Source: Candidatus Accumulibacter phosphatis
Lineage (GTDB): Bacteria > Pseudomonadota > Gammaproteobacteria > Burkholderiales > Rhodocyclaceae
NCBI RefSeq assembly: GCF_012939955.1
Contig: NZ_SPMY01000019.1
Span: forward strand, 3,782-67,781
Reading direction: 5' to 3'
Length of the DNA: 64,000 nt
Positions 17,998 to 27,625 of this stretch are shown one piece after another; position 1 is the first letter of the stretch, and each line of letters starts with the position of its first letter. Position numbers and translations under genes: made by a program. The notes below the pieces were generated by a model that saw only the letters and a list, made by a program, of their open reading frames with translations, had not been told where the DNA came from and ran no database searches.

Positions 17998-20900
17998 GTG
18001 CTGACCCGGGCAGCATTTGGCAAGACCTGGTGGGGCGAGCAATGGCTCGACGCGCTGACCCATATCGACTACGACAACCGCTTGCCACGCGGTCGCAGTT
18101 ACGCCAACAAGGGTGCGGTCCGCAACCTGACGGTGAGCGGCGGCACGATTGCGGCGAGCGTCAAGGGCTCGCGCCTGCGGCCGTACCGGGTGAGCATTGC
18201 CGTGCCACCGATCGCCGCGGGTGACCTCGCCCGGCTGCTGGAGCGGATTGCCGCCGACCCGGCGCTGATTGCCGGCATGCTCAACGGCAAGCTCGATCCG
18301 GCGGTGCTGGCGCTGGCCAGCGAACTGGGCATCGCTGTTTTCCCGACGCGTTGGCAGGATCTGGCGATGGATTGCTCATGCCCGGACTGGGCGGTGCCGT
18401 GCAAGCATCTGGCGGCGGCGATCTACCTGCTCAGCCGGGAGATCGACGGCAACCCTTTCCTGGTCTTTTCGCTGCGCGGATTCGATCTCGCCACTGCCCT
18501 CAAGGCACGCGGCATTTACCTCGATGACGATGCCGGCGCCGCGCTGCCGACGCTGAGCGAGCTCCTGCCGACCGGCGACGACCGCGCAGGGGCCGACAGC
18601 GGGGCCGACAGCGTGCTGCTCGACAGCCTCGATTTCTCCGTGTTACCGGAGCTCTCCGAAGCCCTGCTGCGCGTCCTGCCGGAGCGACCGCCGTTCTTCG
18701 CCAACGGCGATTTCCGCGCGACCCTGAGTCGCGCGCTGGCGCGCGTCGCGAAAACGGCGCGGCAGGCGCTCGACACCGTCCCCGGCGACGAGACTGGCAA
18801 CGGCGACCAAAGCGGCCACGGCGATGGCACCGGCACCGGCACCGCCGCCGCCCGGCTCTCGCCGGACGACCGACCGCTCCTGCTGCTCGACGCGACGCAC
18901 AAGCTGACGCTGAGCGGCGTCGCTGGCATCGGCGACTGGCCGCATCTGGTCGCCGCCCTGGCCGAGCTTGCGCCGGCCCGTCTGCCCGATTTCCAGCCCG
19001 AACTGGCGGCCTTGCAGCCGCTGCGCCTGCTTGCCCTGCACCTGCTCGCCCGCGGCGCCGTGGTGCCGCAGTTGTTCACGCTCAGGGGCCAGGAAGTCGG
19101 GCTGCGCTGGCTGCCGGCAAACCTGGACCCGGCGGTGCGCGCGCTGATGCAGCGCGTCGAGGCGGCGCTGCCGCCCGGCCGGGTGATGCTGCACCAGGGC
19201 CGCAAGACGCTGCCGCTGAGCGCCGCGGCGCAGGCCACGGTCCTTTGTTCGCTGTTTCTCGATCACTTCATCCGCGCGTGGAGCGCTGCCGACCGCGACA
19301 AGGCCGCCGGCGACAAGACGCTGGCGCTGTTCTTCGCCAGCGGTCGGGCGCTCTACGACGGTCCCGGCGAAGGCTCGATCGCCGCCGGCATCCACGCCTG
19401 GCTGGCGCGCTTCCACCTCGCCCGCCGCGAGCACGCGCCGGTACTGTGCCTCGCCGCGGGAGAGGGTGGCGACGAGGAGTCCTCTCCGCAGCACGAGAAT
19501 TCCAACGACGGCGATCACTTCTCGCTGAGCCTGGCCGCGGAAAGCGGTGCGACCTTGCAGCCGCCGGTCGCCCTGGCGACCGTGCTCGACGATGCGGCCT
19601 GGGCGCAGGCACGCTTCGGTGTTCTGCAAACGGTTGCCCTGCTCGCCGAGTTCTACCCGCCGCTCAACGCCTACGTCAGTGCCGGCGCACGCACGCCGCT
19701 GCGCATTGCCGCCGATGCGCTGCCTGAATTCCTCTTCGCGACCCTGCCCGTCGTTCGCCTGCTCGGCATCCGCGCGCTGCTGCCGAAAGCGCTCGAGCGC
19801 CTGCTGCGTCCACGCCTCTCGCTGCAGCTCAAGGGCCAGGCAGGCCAGGCTGCTGGCGGTGGCTTCCTCAACGCCGACGACGTTTTCGGTTTCGACTGGC
19901 GGGTGGCGGTCGGCGACCAGCTGCTCAGCCGAGAGGAGTTCGAGAACCTGGTTCGCGACGCCACTGGCGTCATCCGCTTCAAGGCCGGCTATGTCTATCT
20001 CGACCCGAACGAGATCGAGCGCCTGCGCGCCCAGCTGGCGCGGCCGCCGGCGCTATCGGGCAGCGAGCTGCTGCGCGCGGCGCTGGCCGGCGAATACGCC
20101 GCTGCGCCGATCGGTCTCGACGAGGGCGCACAACGCCTGCTGCAACAGCTGCGGGAAGCCGATGACGTCGAGCTGCCGGGCACCGTGCTGGCGACTCTGC
20201 GCCCCTACCAGCAGCGCGGCTACGCCTGGCTGTACCGCAACGCCCGTCTCGGCTTCGGCAGCGTCATCGCCGACGACATGGGCCTGGGCAAGACGCTACA
20301 GGTCATCGCCACGCTGCAGAAACTGCGCGACGACGGCGCGCTGGCGGAAGCCAAGGCGCTGGTCATCGTTCCCACCAGCCTGCTCACCAACTGGCAAAAG
20401 GAAATCGCGCGCTTCGCGCCGGCGCTGAGCGTCGCCGTTTTTCACGGCGCGCGGCGCGAACTGGCAATCCGCCAGGGAGAACAACGCCCGGACGTGCTGC
20501 TCACCACCTACGGCATCGCGCGCAGCGAGGCGGCGGCGCTCAAGGCCCTCGCCTGGCAGGTGCTGGTGGTCGACGAAGCGCAGAACATCAAGAACCCGGC
20601 GACCGCGCAGACGCGGGCGGTAAAGGCCATCCCGGCGAGCAGCTTCATCGCCATGAGCGGCACGCCGGTGGAGAACCGCCTCTCGGAGTACTGGAGCATC
20701 ATGGACTTCGCCAACCGCGGCTACCTCGGCAAGCTGCCGCAGTTCGTCAAGGAGTATGCGCTGCCGATCCAGACGCATCGCGACCAGCAGGTAATCGAGC
20801 GCTTCCGGCGCGTCACCGCGCCCTTCCTGCTGCGCCGCCTGAAGTCCGACAAGACGATCATTGACGATTTGCCGGACAAGATCGAGCAGGACCAGTACTG

Positions 20901-21648
20901 CAGCCTGTCCGCCGCGCAGAGCGCGCTCTACGAATCAGTGGTTCAGGAAGGTTTGCGCGTCATCGCCGGCGAGTCGGATACTTTCCGGCGGCAGGGCCTG
21001 GTGCTGCAGATGATTCTGGCCCTGAAGCAGATCTGCAACCATCCCGCGCAATACCTCAAGCAGGGTCAGGAAGGGGGGCAGGAAAGGACTCAGGAAGCGG
21101 GCCAGGAGCGCACCGCCGCCGCGCTGTCCGGCAAGGCGGAGCGTTTCCTCGAACTGATCGACGCCATCCACGCCAGCCACGGCAAGGTGCTGGTATTCAC
21201 CCAGTTTCGTGAAATGGGCGAACTGCTCGCCGGCTGGCTGCGCGAACGCTATGCACGCGAGCCGCTCTTCCTGCACGGTGGCCTGACGCGCAGCCGCCGC
21301 GATGCGCTCGTCGAGCGCTTCCAGAACGATCGCACCGAGCAGGTTTTCCTGCTCTCGCTGAAAGCTGGCGGCACCGGCCTCAACCTCACCGCCGCTTCGA
21401 GCGTCATTCACTACGACCTGTGGTGGAACCCGGCGGTGGAGGCGCAGGCCACCGACCGCGCCTACCGCATCGGCCAGCAGCAGAATGTGCAGGTCCATCG
21501 CCTGATCACCCGCGCCACTTTCGAGGAACGCATCAACGACATGATCCGCGCCAAGCGCGAGCTGGCCGAGTTGACCGTCGGCAGCGGCGAACAATGGATC
21601 GGCCAGCTCGGCGGTGACGAACTGGCGGCGCTGTTCACTCTGCATTGA
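17998..21648 (+). CDS. SWIM zinc-finger SNF2-family helicase
   Basis: This is a double-stranded-DNA translocase of about 1216 residues, of the bacterial RapA/SNF2-like type. The N-terminus FGKTWWGEQWLDAL and LPRGRSYANKG is typical of SWIM proteins. The SWIM finger DCSCPDWAVPCKHLAAAIYL gives CxC...CxH near residue 126. The helicase core shows IADDMGLGKTLQVIATLQ (about 757), VVDEAQNIKNP (about 860), SGTPVENRLSEYWSIMDF, GGTGLNLTAASSVIHYD and TDRAYRIGQQQNVQVHRLI. GTG at 17998 has GAAGG 7 bases upstream. An open frame extends back to 17704 but overlaps the symporter gene and lacks family similarity. The role may be transcription recycling or DNA repair. Confidence 0.93.
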   Translation: MLTRAAFGKTWWGEQWLDALTHIDYDNRLPRGRSYANKGAVRNLTVSGGTIAASVKGSRLRPYRVSIAVPPIAAGDLARLLERIAADPALIAGMLNGKLDPAVLALASELGIAVFPTRWQDLAMDCSCPDWAVPCKHLAAAIYLLSREIDGNPFLVFSLRGFDLATALKARGIYLDDDAGAALPTLSELLPTGDDRAGADSGADSVLLDSLDFSVLPELSEALLRVLPERPPFFANGDFRATLSRALARVAKTARQALDTVPGDETGNGDQSGHGDGTGTGTAAARLSPDDRPLLLLDATHKLTLSGVAGIGDWPHLVAALAELAPARLPDFQPELAALQPLRLLALHLLARGAVVPQLFTLRGQEVGLRWLPANLDPAVRALMQRVEAALPPGRVMLHQGRKTLPLSAAAQATVLCSLFLDHFIRAWSAADRDKAAGDKTLALFFASGRALYDGPGEGSIAAGIHAWLARFHLARREHAPVLCLAAGEGGDEESSPQHENSNDGDHFSLSLAAESGATLQPPVALATVLDDAAWAQARFGVLQTVALLAEFYPPLNAYVSAGARTPLRIAADALPEFLFATLPVVRLLGIRALLPKALERLLRPRLSLQLKGQAGQAAGGGFLNADDVFGFDWRVAVGDQLLSREEFENLVRDATGVIRFKAGYVYLDPNEIERLRAQLARPPALSGSELLRAALAGEYAAAPIGLDEGAQRLLQQLREADDVELPGTVLATLRPYQQRGYAWLYRNARLGFGSVIADDMGLGKTLQVIATLQKLRDDGALAEAKALVIVPTSLLTNWQKEIARFAPALSVAVFHGARRELAIRQGEQRPDVLLTTYGIARSEAAALKALAWQVLVVDEAQNIKNPATAQTRAVKAIPASSFIAMSGTPVENRLSEYWSIMDFANRGYLGKLPQFVKEYALPIQTHRDQQVIERFRRVTAPFLLRRLKSDKTIIDDLPDKIEQDQYCSLSAAQSALYESVVQEGLRVIAGESDTFRRQGLVLQMILALKQICNHPAQYLKQGQEGGQERTQEAGQERTAAALSGKAERFLELIDAIHASHGKVLVFTQFREMGELLAGWLRERYAREPLFLHGGLTRSRRDALVERFQNDRTEQVFLLSLKAGGTGLNLTAASSVIHYDLWWNPAVEAQATDRAYRIGQQQNVQVHRLITRATFEERINDMIRAKRELAELTVGSGEQWIGQLGGDELAALFTLH

Positions 21649-21753
21649 GGGGCGGCGGCGAGCCAAGCCGAACGAAGGCCAGCAGTGCCGCACAGGCGCT
21701 AATATGAACGCAGCGCCCGAGTGCGCTGCGCTGACAAGGGGGAGACGGGAACG

Positions 21754-23427
21754 ATGCTCATCTGGCTGCGCAACTATCGACGCGACTTGCTGGCCGGCGA
21801 TATCGGCGCCGGCATCATCGTCACCCTGATGATGATTCCGCAGAGCATGGCCTACGCCCTGGTCGCCGGCCTGCCGCCGGTTACGGGGCTCTACGCCAGC
21901 ATCCTGCCGCCCGTCGCCTACGCCTTGTTCGGCAGCAGCATGGTGCAGTCGGTGGGGCCGATGGCCATCACCTCGCTGATGATCGGCACCTCGCTGGCGA
22001 CCCTGGCGCCACCCGGATCGGCGCTGAGCATGGTGCTCGCCGGCCAGATGGCGCTGATCGCCGGCGTGATCCTTTTTCTCAGCGGCGTTTTCCGCCTCGG
22101 TTTCGTCGCCGGCTTTCTCAGTCGCCCGGTGATGAGCGGCTTTACCAGCGGCGCCGCACTATTGATCGCCAGCGGTCAGCTCGGACCGCTGCTGGGCGGG
22201 CCGCTGGCGAATAGCCATCTGCCGAGCGCACTCATCGGACTGGCTTCGCTACTTGCCCTGTGGCTGGCGAAGACCTATCTGGCGCGCGCCCTGGCCGCTC
22301 TTGGCGCCTCCGGAAAAGCAGCGGAAATGCTCACCAAACTGGCGCCGGTGGTGGTCCTGGTCGCGGCCACAGCCGCCGTCGCCGGGCTCGACCTGGCAGC
22401 GGCCGGGGTCAAGGTCGTCGGCGAAATTCCGGCGGGCCTGCCAGCGCTCGCGCTGGCCGTGTCGGCAGAACATTGGCAGCCCTTGCTGATGCCCTCGCTG
22501 CTGATCGCCTTCATGATCTTTCTCTCCAGCCAGTCGGCCGCGCAATCGCTGGCTCACCGGCGCGGCGAACGCATCGTCAGCAACCGCGAGCTGCTCGGGC
22601 TCGGCGCCGCCAACCTGGCCAGCGCGGTGTCGGGCGGCTTCGCGGTCACCGGCAGCATTTCACGCTCGGCAGTGAATTACGCCGCCGGCGCCAACACGCC
22701 GCTGGCCAGCATCATCTCGGCCGCCCTGATCGTCCTGGCGCTGCTCGTGCCGACCACCTGGATATCCTGGCTGCCACTGCCGGCGCTGGCGGCGACGATC
22801 ATTCTCGCCGTCCTCGGCATGATCGATGTCGCCACCTTGCGCGACGCCTGGCGCCATGACCGCAGCGACGCCGCCGCGCTGCTGGCAACGACCACCGGCG
22901 TCCTCCTTCTCGGCGTCGAAAAAGGCGTCATTCTCGGCGTCGTCCTGTCGCTGGCGACGGTCATCTGGCGCGCCAGCCGGCCGCACATTGCGGTCATCGG
23001 CCGCATTCCCGGCAGCGAACACTTCCGCAACGTAAAACGACATCAGGTCGAAACCCTGCCCGAAGTGCTGATGCTGCGCATCGACGCCGATCTCTTCTTC
23101 GGCAATGTCGATGCCATCGTCGACCACCTCGAACAACTGCTCAAGGAGCGGACGGCAAACGGGCAAGCGACGCGCGACGTGCTGCTGGTCATGTCGGCGG
23201 TGAGCAGCATCGACACCACCGGCCTCTACCTGCTCAACGAGATCAATCGCAGCCTGCTCGGACAGTCCATCAAGCTGCATCTGAGCGAAGTCAAGGGGCC
23301 GGTCATGGACCGCCTGCAGCGCAGCGAGCTGCTCAAGCAGCAACTCGGTGGACGCGTGTTTCTAAGTACCGCCGCAGCCTTCAGCTACCTCACCGAGCAG
23401 GCTGCGCAGGAAACCTGGTCCATTTGA
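21754..23427 (+). CDS. SulP family anion transporter with STAS domain
   Basis: This is an inner-membrane SulP/SLC26-type transporter of about 557 residues. The N-terminal signature is present (GIIVTLMMIPQSMAYALVAG, PPVTGLYASILPPVAYALFG, QSVGPMAITSLM). The C-terminal cytoplasmic STAS domain shows LMLRIDADLFFGNVDAIVDH and VSSIDTTGLYLLNEINRSLL. SulP proteins carry sulfate, bicarbonate or dicarboxylates; the substrate here is undetermined. The ATG at 21754 follows a GGGAGACGGGA ribosome-binding site and is preferred to an upstream in-frame start at 21721. It follows the SNF2 gene by about 105 bases and may be co-transcribed. Confidence 0.95.
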   Translation: MLIWLRNYRRDLLAGDIGAGIIVTLMMIPQSMAYALVAGLPPVTGLYASILPPVAYALFGSSMVQSVGPMAITSLMIGTSLATLAPPGSALSMVLAGQMALIAGVILFLSGVFRLGFVAGFLSRPVMSGFTSGAALLIASGQLGPLLGGPLANSHLPSALIGLASLLALWLAKTYLARALAALGASGKAAEMLTKLAPVVVLVAATAAVAGLDLAAAGVKVVGEIPAGLPALALAVSAEHWQPLLMPSLLIAFMIFLSSQSAAQSLAHRRGERIVSNRELLGLGAANLASAVSGGFAVTGSISRSAVNYAAGANTPLASIISAALIVLALLVPTTWISWLPLPALAATIILAVLGMIDVATLRDAWRHDRSDAAALLATTTGVLLLGVEKGVILGVVLSLATVIWRASRPHIAVIGRIPGSEHFRNVKRHQVETLPEVLMLRIDADLFFGNVDAIVDHLEQLLKERTANGQATRDVLLVMSAVSSIDTTGLYLLNEINRSLLGQSIKLHLSEVKGPVMDRLQRSELLKQQLGGRVFLSTAAAFSYLTEQAAQETWSI

Positions 23428-23497
23428 GGGTATTGAGCTGGCGGGCAGCGGGCGAGTCGAACGAGCGGGTCAAGCGTGGAGCCGTGAAAACGCCCCA

Positions 23498-23662
23498 CCC
23501 GCCCCCGGGAAGCGAGAGCACCTGTCCGGCCGTGCACGGCCTGTAATCGCAGCCGCTCCAGCCGGAGCACTTTGGCGAGCCCCAACGAAGGCCTGTACGA
23601 TGCAGATACCCCCCTGTGGCTGGCCCGAGGCCCAGCGCCAAACCTTGTGCTCCCGACCGACG
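23498..23662 (+). repeat. Interspersed repeat family B, copy 1
   Basis: About 165 bases align with 27014-27178 in the same orientation at roughly three-quarters identity. The best-conserved core is ggccg.gcacggcc.gtaatcgcagccgctcc, followed by ccccaacga.ggc and later gtgctcccgaccgac. Both copies can be read on the minus strand as SGCDYRPC.AGQVL.LPG, but no proper gene frame surrounds either. Confidence 0.7.
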
Positions 23663-23742
23663 TGGCTCAGGCCTTTCTTCTTGCCAATGCTCTGGAATGG
23701 TAAGGCCAAAAGGAAAGACCTGCCCCCCGCGCAGCCCTGAAA

Positions 23743-23831
23743 ATAATGACCGTTTCCCCGTCTCACCCCGGGCCCTTCTCCGGCCGGTGGCGAAGGGCGC
23801 TTGGCGAGTCGCGTCCGCGACCTTCCCATTA
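23743..23831 (-). repeat. Interspersed repeat family A, degenerate copy
   Basis: This is a diverged copy of the hairpin element at 54223-54346. It has atgaccgtttcccc, then a cccttctcc...ggcgaaggg stem, then gagtcgcgtccgcgac and a terminal catta. Its last bases overlap the stop codon of the patatin-like gene. Confidence 0.6.
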
Positions 23832-26717
23832 CTTCAGCGCATCGGGAAGCTTGTCGTTCGCCCGCATCTCCTGCAGCGAGCGTTTTGCGACCTCATAGCC
23901 GAGGTGGCGATAGCTCTCGAACTGCGACTCATCGAAGAACTGGTCCACCGTCGGTTGGTGCGGAAAGTCCTTGTGCGTGCGCCGGTATTGAACAATGTCC
24001 GGCGGCAGATCGGCGGTGAGGGAAGTCTTCCAGTAGATGAGCGTACCGCGTGAGGCGGGCTCAGGATAATCGATCCTGGCGATCGCATAGTGCCGCCGGC
24101 CCAGCCACTCCTCCTCCGGCACCTGGTCCCTGGGCTGTGGACGGATGTCGTCCAGCGGGGTCTCGGTCTCGAAGCTGAACTCGACGCCGAAATCGGTGTA
24201 GCACTTGCGCATGGCCTCGGCGAGGTCGTCGAAGGCGTACTTCGCATCGGCTCCCGCGTCGCTGGCCAGAATCAGCGTGCAGCGGCGCCGCACCAGCTCG
24301 TAGATGCCGAGGTTCTCGAAGTGACCGCCGTCACTGAGGCTGACGAAGGGGTAATCGAGGTCGGCGCTGCCGGTGAGTTCGGCGATCCAGTAGCGCAGGC
24401 TGAGCAGAGGATCGCGTTCGCGCCACGCGCTCGGATCCGTCGGATCGCCACACCAGTAGCCCAGGCGCACGTTGAACACGGTCATCAGGAAGGCGACTGC
24501 GGGAGAGGTATGAAAGCCCATGTTCGGGCTTGCTGCAGCGCCCGATATTGCCACCGCGGTGCCGAGCTGCATGGGCATGCCTTGCACATCCTTGCCGTAC
24601 TCTGCGGCCGGACGAAATCCGCCGCTCACCTGGTGCGACGCCGGCTCGTAGCCGGCGTAGCGCGGCGTGAACGCGAAGGAGGCGGCGCGCCGGTTCTGCC
24701 ACGCCAGCTGCCTTCCGCGGTTGAGATTGATCGCTGTGCCGACGATATGCAACGGTTTTTGATTGGCGAGCTCGGGCAGCGCCACGTCGTCATTGGGATC
24801 GAAGCCGGTGAGCGGATGCGGGCGGCGCTCGCAATTGGTCGCGCCGAGATAGCAGCGCGTCAGGCGGTTGCGGTAGAAGTGATGCAGCGAGAACAGATTG
24901 ATGTTCACCCGCCATGACACCAAGAGCGCCGCCAGGAATGCCACCCCCGCCATGGCGGTCAGCATCCACGGTGAAGTAAACCACGGCTTGATGGTTTGCT
25001 GGTCTTTCGCAGCGAAGGCTAGGAATTGATCCCACCACCTCGGCGAGTCGATGTTGCGCACGGTGACCAGCGGCATGCCCGCGCCGGGGTCGGCGTGCAG
25101 GTAGATGCCCGGCGCTGGAGGCGGCGTGTTTCCGGCAACCGGCGCCTCCCCGACAGCTGCTGTCGCTCCAGCAGCCGGCGTCGTTCCAGCGGCCGGCGTC
25201 TCCCTGGCACACCAATCCTTCTTCTCATCCTGTGTGGCGCTGGGCATACCCGGGCGCCAGTCGTGGCCCCAGCTCAAGGCTTGATGCAGTCCCCAGGACA
25301 GCGGGAGCAGCAGGCCGAGGACGAACACGTAGGGAGCGAGGCGGACCAGGACCTCCATCCAGCCCTTGCTCCCCTCCCCCCCTTTCGTTTCTTTGCTCTT
25401 GCCGGCAAGTACCCCGAAGAGCGTGCTCGCAATCCACGCGAAGCCGCCCATGGCGACTACCCATTCGTTTGCCCACTCGAGCAAGGCCCAGCCGTAAAGC
25501 GCGATGGTGAAGATTCCGGTCCACATCACGGCCAGGGCAATCAATCGGGCCCCGTAGACGCTCCACAGCTCGCGGTCGCTCTCGACAAACTGGCGGCCCA
25601 TCAGACCGACATGCACGACGACCATCAAAGCAATGGCAATGATTACCGTCGGCGGGCCAAAGGCTACCGCGGCCCAGCAGCGATGCTCGCCGGGCAGGGC
25701 CAGGATCGCATTACCGATCCCCCACATGAAAGCCGCTCCCGCTGCGCCCGCAAGCACCGCGAAGGCGAGAAAAGCGGCCTGCCACTTCACCTTGTGAAAA
25801 GTGCTCTGCCGCCTCAGCTGGCGACAAGCAGCCTGCCACTTCGCCTTGTCCATTAGGGCGCCCAGCCGTTTAGACCAGCCCTTTTCGTCGGAATAATAGA
25901 GGGTCGCCATCACGAAGCCCACTCCCCACGGCACCACGTACAAGGCCACGGTGTCCCAGAATCGCGTCTCCGCGACACCGCCCACGGCAAGCTGAATGTA
26001 AGAGCAGGTGGCGAGGAATCCCGTGGCGACAACCGGCACGTCGATTAGCGCAATAAGCCAGCGGGAGCGCATGAACCACGGGCGGCGCACTTTTCGTTCG
26101 GGCGGGAAGAACAGGGCCATGGCAACCGCGAACGTTGGCGGGAGTAGCGCCACCATCATCATCGGGTAATACCAGGCTGAAAAACCTTCCCAGTTCACCA
26201 GGAACGTGGCGAGCTGCGCCGCAATGATCGGGAGGATGAGTATCCCCCCGATCAGCGCAATCAATATGACGAGATTAAGCAAGAGATTGCGCAGGTAGGT
26301 CGCGACGGCGACCAGGGAGTCCTTGCTCAACCCGGCGCGCGGCGTTAAGTAGTTGCTGTACGAGCGCAGGAAGCGGATCGCGGCGTGCTCGAGCTTGCCG
26401 TCACCGCTGCAGAGCTCGGTCTCGGCTTTCGCGACCTGACCGCCACCATAGCGCTTGATGAACAGAGACAGCCAGCCGCCGATATAGCCACCGCCCGAAA
26501 TCGTCGACAGGTAGTCGAATTTCTGCAGCAGCTTTTGCTCGGCAAGCGCCTGAATGACGCCGAGGTTGAAGGTGGCGCTGCGAATGCCGCCGCCGGAAAG
26601 CGCGAGGCCACGCGCCTTGCCTTCCGGCGAAAAACCGGCACTGCGCTCGTCGTCCAGCACAGCGTCGAAATGCAGCGGCGCAGTGTTGTTGGCAAGGGTC
26701 GATTTCTTGTCTGTCAT
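23829..26717 (-). CDS. Patatin-like phospholipase split by a multi-helix membrane domain
   Basis: This protein of about 962 residues has a patatin hydrolase fold interrupted by a large membrane region. The N-terminal part has the oxyanion-hole motif ALSGGGIRSATFNLG (residues 39-53) and the nucleophile region YLSTISGGGYIGGWL (Ser about 73). Roughly ten hydrophobic segments follow, from about residue 140 to 650. The second catalytic element, VSLSDGGHFENLGIYELVRR with the Asp of the DGG motif, appears only near residue 794. The expected activity is lipid acyl hydrolysis at the inner membrane. The ATG at 26717 was chosen (GGGGAG 9 bases upstream); 26723 is an alternative. Repeats flank both ends. 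Confidence 0.9.
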   Translation of the reverse strand: MTDKKSTLANNTAPLHFDAVLDDERSAGFSPEGKARGLALSGGGIRSATFNLGVIQALAEQKLLQKFDYLSTISGGGYIGGWLSLFIKRYGGGQVAKAETELCSGDGKLEHAAIRFLRSYSNYLTPRAGLSKDSLVAVATYLRNLLLNLVILIALIGGILILPIIAAQLATFLVNWEGFSAWYYPMMMVALLPPTFAVAMALFFPPERKVRRPWFMRSRWLIALIDVPVVATGFLATCSYIQLAVGGVAETRFWDTVALYVVPWGVGFVMATLYYSDEKGWSKRLGALMDKAKWQAACRQLRRQSTFHKVKWQAAFLAFAVLAGAAGAAFMWGIGNAILALPGEHRCWAAVAFGPPTVIIAIALMVVVHVGLMGRQFVESDRELWSVYGARLIALAVMWTGIFTIALYGWALLEWANEWVVAMGGFAWIASTLFGVLAGKSKETKGGEGSKGWMEVLVRLAPYVFVLGLLLPLSWGLHQALSWGHDWRPGMPSATQDEKKDWCARETPAAGTTPAAGATAAVGEAPVAGNTPPPAPGIYLHADPGAGMPLVTVRNIDSPRWWDQFLAFAAKDQQTIKPWFTSPWMLTAMAGVAFLAALLVSWRVNINLFSLHHFYRNRLTRCYLGATNCERRPHPLTGFDPNDDVALPELANQKPLHIVGTAINLNRGRQLAWQNRRAASFAFTPRYAGYEPASHQVSGGFRPAAEYGKDVQGMPMQLGTAVAISGAAASPNMGFHTSPAVAFLMTVFNVRLGYWCGDPTDPSAWRERDPLLSLRYWIAELTGSADLDYPFVSLSDGGHFENLGIYELVRRRCTLILASDAGADAKYAFDDLAEAMRKCYTDFGVEFSFETETPLDDIRPQPRDQVPEEEWLGRRHYAIARIDYPEPASRGTLIYWKTSLTADLPPDIVQYRRTHKDFPHQPTVDQFFDESQFESYRHLGYEVAKRSLQEMRANDKLPDALK

Positions 26718-27013
26718 GGACATGGACTCCCCTACTTTTACCACATCAGGACTGGAAGCGAATGGCGGCCTTGCCACGCAGGCCCGCAAGCAGGCCGGTG
26801 GGAACGGCGACACCACGTCGCGCCGCACACAGGGCGTCCCCCTCATGGAGAGTAATCGCCCCCCCTCATCCAAGGCATCAGCCTAGGCCCCATGAGGAGC
26901 GAATACAAGCTCGTCGTACGCGCCTCACGAACCTCTCTTTTACCGCCGCCGGCGAAGGAGCGGGGTGAGGCGGGCCACCTCGTTCAGGAAGTCGTCGCGC
27001 GCAGGGAAAGCAG

Positions 27014-27178
27014 CGCCCGCTCCCGGGGAGCGGCAGCACCTGCCCGGCCGAGCACGGCCGGTAATCGCAGCCGCTCCTGTCAGCGCACTTCGGCAATCCC
27101 CAACGACGGCATCTACGGCGCCGCTACCCCGGGGGCTGGCCGGAGGCACTGCGCGCACGGCGTGCTCCCGACCGACCG
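27014..27178 (+). repeat. Interspersed repeat family B, copy 2
   Basis: This matches 23498-23662 in direct orientation (shared cores gtaatcgcagccgctcc, ccccaacga, gctcccgaccgac). The two copies bracket the patatin-like gene. Confidence 0.7.
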
Positions 27179-27217
27179 CTGCAGTGCTGCATTCCTGATA
27201 AGCCGTTCGGCATCCGT

Positions 27218-27342
27218 TAATGTGAAAGTCGCGCAAGCGACTCACGAAACTCCCTTCTCCCTCGCGGGAGAAGGGGCAGGGGAAGAGGGAAACGGTCATG
27301 ACTTTCATGATTTGGGGTGTCTCCACGTGTCATGACCGTTAA
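27218..27342 (+). repeat. Interspersed repeat family A, copy 1
   Basis: About 125 bases are near-identical to the reverse complement of the copies at 54223-54346 and 55166-55294. In order they contain agtcgc/gcgact arms, a ccttctccc/gggagaagg stem and the long inverted pair aacggtcatgac / gtcatgaccgtt. Three consecutive hairpins make it look like a REP/MITE-type structured element. Confidence 0.85.
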
Positions 27343-27625
27343 AGCCGTGCGAAATCCTTGTGGCGGCTCGAATTCGGCCGCTCCATAGCGCTGCCCTCGT
27401 CGTGAAAACCGGGCCGCCATTCACCAATCATGGTCATGACGAGGAAGCGCAGCCGACACGGCAAACTTCGCCTTGCCAAGCCGCGCCTGGCCAGCAGCTT
27501 GAAAATCCCGCGTTTCCTGCTATAACTTCCTGATTGGCGGGCGTCGATCGCACACCAATTCGATCGTCTGGGGGGGACGTCCACGTGGGCTTTTTCACCT
27601 TCATTGAGCAGCGCTGCTGGCGTCA

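Larger units (their letters stand above)
26718..27625. other. Gene-free stretch rich in interspersed repeats
   Basis: About 900 bases have no credible gene. The stretch carries a possible degenerate family A fragment (about 26919-26970), family B copy 2 and family A copy 1, listed separately. 27343-27625 has no recognisable feature beyond a G7 run near 27571. Confidence 0.6.

Noticed and set aside
23390-23641. Small minus-strand ORF with SGCDYRPC peptide
   Set aside because: The peptide recurs at 26878-27096, but the surrounding frames are unrelated and lack ribosome-binding sites. The shared part is better explained as a DNA repeat.
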